This document shows, in pieces, positions 7,032 through 8,787 of a stretch of DNA of 8,787 bases (the first letter of the stretch is position 1; each line of letters opens with the position of its first letter). Made by a program: the position numbers and the translations under genes. Source of the DNA: an uncultured Bacteroidales bacterium (GTDB lineage Bacteria > Bacteroidota > Bacteroidia > Bacteroidales > P3). The notes beneath the pieces are model-generated. The model had not been told where the DNA came from. It ran no database searches and worked only from the letters and a program-made list of their open reading frames with translations. The DNA lies in the NCBI GenBank assembly GCA_900319595.1, contig ONOZ01000095.1, forward strand, positions 1-8,787. Reading direction: 5' to 3'.

Positions 7032-8108
7032 CTACTGTGTTTCAGCATGTTGTTTCTGTGGCAGTAGCACCGAAAACAAAATACTAAGTAATAATATTCC
7101 TACAATAATCAGCAAAGATGCAATTACCGGAATATCAATATTTAACGGCTCACATTCAAGTATCATTTTTATACCTATGAATAACAACAACACACTCAAT
7201 CCCACTTTCAAAAATCTAAACATCCTTATAATACTGCTTACCAAAAAGAACAAAGAACGCAAACCTAATATAGCAAAGACGTTAGAGAAAAAAACTATAT
7301 ATGGGTCTTTAGTAACCGAAAATATTGCTGGTATGCTATCCACGGCAAACAACACGTCTGTAAATTCAATTACGATTAAACAGAGCAATAGCGGAGTAAC
7401 AAACTGCCTACCATCAATTTTTCTAACAAATGAATGGTCGGTTATTTCGTGAGTTATAGGAAAAATCCTTGAACACCATTTTACTATTGGGTTATTCTCA
7501 GGGTGTATTTCTTCTTTCTTATTCCGTTGAATGAACATTTTCACCCCCGAGTATAGAAGAAATACGCCAAAAATCAAAAGTACCCATTCGTATTTAGATA
7601 TTAACGCTCCTGCAATAAAAATAAAAATAAATCGCATTGCCATCGCTCCCAATATTCCCCACATTAGCACCCGCTTATAATATTGTGCTGGAACCGCAAA
7701 TGAAGAAAAAATCAATATCATAACAAAAATATTGTCTATACTCAACGAATACTCTATCAAATAACCTGTGAAATACTCTAACGTACTCTGCCGTCTATAT
7801 TCATTCAACGCTACATCATAATCCATTGCGTCAATTTTAGCAGAGAGTGCTTTGCTGTGATATTTATGTACAACCTCGCTCAATGCCTGTTTATCTTCCA
7901 CGCCATGCATCTGCTCACCTGCAAAACGAATTATCAAGCCAAAAGCACAAGCAAGCCCAATCCAAATAAGAGTTGTAAGCAATGCACGTTTAAAACTAAC
8001 AACTTTGTCTTTCTTTTCAAATATTCCTAAATCCACAACGAGTAGCCCTAAAATAAGAACTACAAAACCAGACAAGAATAATATTTGTATCAAACCTGAA
8101 TTATGCAT
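7032..8108 (-). CDS. TerC/Alx family integral membrane protein
   Basis: This is an inner-membrane protein of the TerC family, whose members have been linked to tellurite resistance, to manganese export (Alx, MeeY/MeeF) and to metal loading of exported enzymes. The protein has 358 residues and about nine hydrophobic segments. The two conserved acidic membrane motifs are EYSLSIDNIFVM (119-130; E119, D125, N126) and EFTDVLFAVDSIP (248-260; E248, D251, D257), which in this family are proposed to bind the metal. A hydrophilic segment at about 64-110 (GEQMHGVEDKQ onward, rich in H, D, E and K) lies between the second and third membrane spans. The ATG at 8108 sits about 12 bases after the predicted transcription start. 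It is the first gene of the likely four-gene leftward operon. Confidence 0.9.
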   Translation of the reverse strand: MHNSGLIQILFLSGFVVLILGLLVVDLGIFEKKDKVVSFKRALLTTLIWIGLACAFGLIIRFAGEQMHGVEDKQALSEVVHKYHSKALSAKIDAMDYDVALNEYRRQSTLEYFTGYLIEYSLSIDNIFVMILIFSSFAVPAQYYKRVLMWGILGAMAMRFIFIFIAGALISKYEWVLLIFGVFLLYSGVKMFIQRNKKEEIHPENNPIVKWCSRIFPITHEITDHSFVRKIDGRQFVTPLLLCLIVIEFTDVLFAVDSIPAIFSVTKDPYIVFFSNVFAILGLRSLFFLVSSIIRMFRFLKVGLSVLLLFIGIKMILECEPLNIDIPVIASLLIIVGILLLSILFSVLLPQKQHAETQ

Positions 8109-8126
8109 AATCTATGTTTTAGGTTG

Positions 8127-8134
8127 CAAAGATA
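8127..8134 (-). promoter_or_regulatory. -7 promoter element upstream of terC
   Basis: On the minus strand TATCTTTG matches TAnnTTTG and is followed by CAACC, a common Bacteroidota arrangement. It ends 18 bases before the terC ATG, so the leader would be only about 12 bases. The upstream region is A/T-rich, with no clear TTG at -33. It is the most likely driver of terC, the aldo/keto reductase gene, ansA and rfaE1. Confidence 0.55.
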
Positions 8135-8184
8135 TAAAAAAATGAAATAATAAAAAATAAATTAACAAAAAAATATTTCATTTA

Positions 8185-8200
8185 TTTATTGTACAATAAA
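8185..8200. promoter_or_regulatory. 16-bp perfect palindrome, possible operator upstream of terC
   Basis: TTTATTGTACAATAAA is a perfect 8+8 palindrome centred about 58 bases upstream of the terC -7 element. A dimeric regulator could bind there. In DNA of this composition such a palindrome is not rare across a whole window, so the functional call is tentative. Confidence 0.3.
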
Positions 8201-8219
8201 GATAGTGGGAGCAATAATC

Positions 8220-8253
8220 AAAACAAGGAGTTGATACTTTCTCCAACCCCTTG
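8220..8253 (-). terminator. Intrinsic terminator of the rubredoxin gene
   Basis: In the leftward transcript CAAGGGGUUG (8253-8244) pairs with CAACUCCUUG (8233-8224) over 10 positions, including one G-U pair. The loop has 10 bases and UUUU follows at 8223-8220. The stem begins 22 bases after the rubredoxin stop codon. It separates this gene from terC. Confidence 0.75.
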
Positions 8254-8275
8254 CTACATTCTATTATACCATTTG

Positions 8276-8434
8276 CTAACATTTTTGGAAATCTGCTTTT
8301 CCAACTCCACACACTGGACATACCCAATCGTCAGGTATATCTTCAAATTTAGTACCCGGTGCTATTCCACCATCTGGGTCGCCTACTGCAGGATTATAAA
8401 TATATCCGCAAACGGTGCATTCGTAACTATCCAT
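8276..8434 (-). CDS. Rubredoxin
   Basis: This is a 52-residue mononuclear iron electron carrier of the cytoplasm, often serving oxygen or peroxide reduction in anaerobes. The ATG at 8434 begins MDSYECTVCGYIYNPAVGD. The iron ligands are C6 and C9 (CTVCG) and C39 and C42 (CPVCG). The conserved aromatic core is visible: Y4, Y11, Y13, F30 and W37 (PDDWVCPVCG), and the GIAPGTKFEDIP loop is typical. The length matches classical rubredoxins, so the gene is complete. It has its own promoter-like element upstream and a strong terminator downstream, and is probably monocistronic. No rubrerythrin, reductase or other obvious partner lies beside it in the window. Confidence 0.96.
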   Translation of the reverse strand: MDSYECTVCGYIYNPAVGDPDGGIAPGTKFEDIPDDWVCPVCGVGKADFQKC

Positions 8435-8477
8435 AATTTTTTAATTTTTATAGGTTAATAAACTTCTTTTAACTTTG

Positions 8478-8485
8478 CAAAAGTA
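8478..8485 (-). promoter_or_regulatory. -7 promoter element upstream of rubredoxin
   Basis: On the minus strand TACTTTTG fits TAnnTTTG and ends 43 bases before the rubredoxin ATG. No convincing TTG -33 box is seen at 19-21 bases. A TTG at 8499-8497 is only 11 bases away, which is too close. Confidence 0.4.
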
Positions 8486-8509
8486 TAATATAAAATCAAC
8501 ATACCACCT

Positions 8510-8536
8510 TTTTTCTAAAATAAAAATTTAGAAAAA
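8510..8536. repeat. AT-rich inverted repeat between the ammonia-lyase and rubredoxin genes
   Basis: TTTTTCTAAA (8510-8519) is exactly complementary to TTTAGAAAAA (8527-8536) across a 7-base loop. It lies 16 bases downstream of the ammonia-lyase stop and 24 bases upstream of the rubredoxin -7 element. The stem has only two G-C pairs and no U-tract follows in the leftward RNA, so it would be a weak terminator at best. Confidence 0.35.
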
Positions 8537-8552
8537 TAGATAATTGCTAATC

Positions 8553-8787
8553 TTAAAACTCTATTTTGTAGTTTTGAATAAAGTCTATAGATTTATTTAT
8601 TAAGGTATACATCACCTCATCATTCTCTATAAAATGAACACTCTTGCGATACTCTGCCACAAATTTCTCAATAATAGGCGAGGATTTCAAACCAGTTTGT
8701 TGTTTTCTAAAATCCAATGCCTGTGCAGCGTTAAACAACTCTATTGCTAACACTCTTTCAGTATTATTTACGACGCGAAAACACTTA
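8553..8787 (-). CDS. hutH: Histidine ammonia-lyase (HAL/PAL family), C-terminal 77 residues only
   Basis: Histidine ammonia-lyase deaminates L-histidine to urocanate and ammonia, the first step of histidine breakdown. Only the 3' end of the gene is here. The leftward frame is open from the window edge to TAA at 8555-8553. The segment VVNNTERVLAIELFNAAQALDF (residues 5-26 of the visible part, quoted in family terms as a VLAIEL-x-NAAQALDFR helix) matches the C-terminal helical region of HAL proteins. SSPIIEKFVAEYRKSV and the closing helix NKSIDFIQNYKIEF also fit. The MIO-forming Ala-Ser-Gly triad lies outside the window, so histidine specificity cannot be verified and another aromatic amino acid ammonia-lyase is possible. 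Confidence 0.78.
   Translation of the reverse strand, partial: KCFRVVNNTERVLAIELFNAAQALDFRKQQTGLKSSPIIEKFVAEYRKSVHFIENDEVMYTLINKSIDFIQNYKIEF

Noticed and set aside
8109..8126. A manganese (yybP-ykoY type) riboswitch before terC.
   Set aside because: The predicted leader is only about 12 bases, too short for a riboswitch, and no fitting stem-loops are seen.
8189..8458. An 89-codon open frame on the plus strand.
   Set aside because: It is antisense to the rubredoxin gene and its terminator, and its peptide resembles no known family.
8470..8477. A rightward -7 promoter box TAACTTTG.
   Set aside because: No rightward gene follows in the window. It probably reflects the near-palindromic sequence around the leftward rubredoxin promoter.
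1..8787. tRNA or rRNA genes, CRISPR arrays, insertion sequences or prophage genes.
   Set aside because: No regularly spaced repeats, transposase or integrase motifs, or tRNA-like arms were found by reading. All larger stretches are explained by core-type genes.

Overview
The window looks like chromosomal DNA from a low-GC member of the Bacteroidota, probably Bacteroidales. The sequence signs are the TAnnTTTG-type -7 promoter elements, the general lack of Shine-Dalgarno motifs, and the gene set: an LptD/OstA homologue divergent from an Amidase_3 protein that is followed by an MCE/MlaD protein, a kinase-only heptose enzyme, and a Tat-exported aldo/keto reductase with a ferredoxin tail. The species cannot be fixed from the sequence. 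No mobile element, CRISPR array, tRNA or rRNA was seen.

Left part (1-3431): envelope genes. The N-terminal 390 codons of an LptD-like outer-membrane LPS-assembly protein run leftward off the window. A 77-bp regulatory gap separates it from a rightward pair: a secreted N-acetylmuramoyl-L-alanine amidase with a coiled-coil linker and SPOR-like tail, then, 23 bp later, a membrane-anchored MCE protein likely to act in lipid transport. The two core promoters in the gap face each other and overlap.

Middle and right part (3535-8108): four leftward genes with gaps of 26, 57 and 27 bp, likely one transcript: terC (membrane metal or redox homeostasis), a Tat-signal aldo/keto reductase with two 4Fe-4S motifs, ansA (cytoplasmic L-asparaginase I) and rfaE1/hldA (heptose-7-phosphate kinase for LPS core heptose). 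The operon starts at a -7 element just upstream of terC. It converges on the MCE gene across a 103-bp spacer that carries nested direct and inverted repeats.

Right end (8224-8787): a stand-alone 52-residue rubredoxin gene with its own promoter-like element and a good intrinsic terminator, then the C-terminal 77 residues of a histidine ammonia-lyase-type enzyme that enters from beyond the window edge. All of these read leftward.

Most of the window is ordinary core-genome content, and I see no convincing new system. The points most worth checking are the face-to-face promoters with a helically phased direct repeat, the TTG start inferred for lptD, the repeat-rich spacer at 3431-3504, and a 16-bp perfect palindrome upstream of terC.
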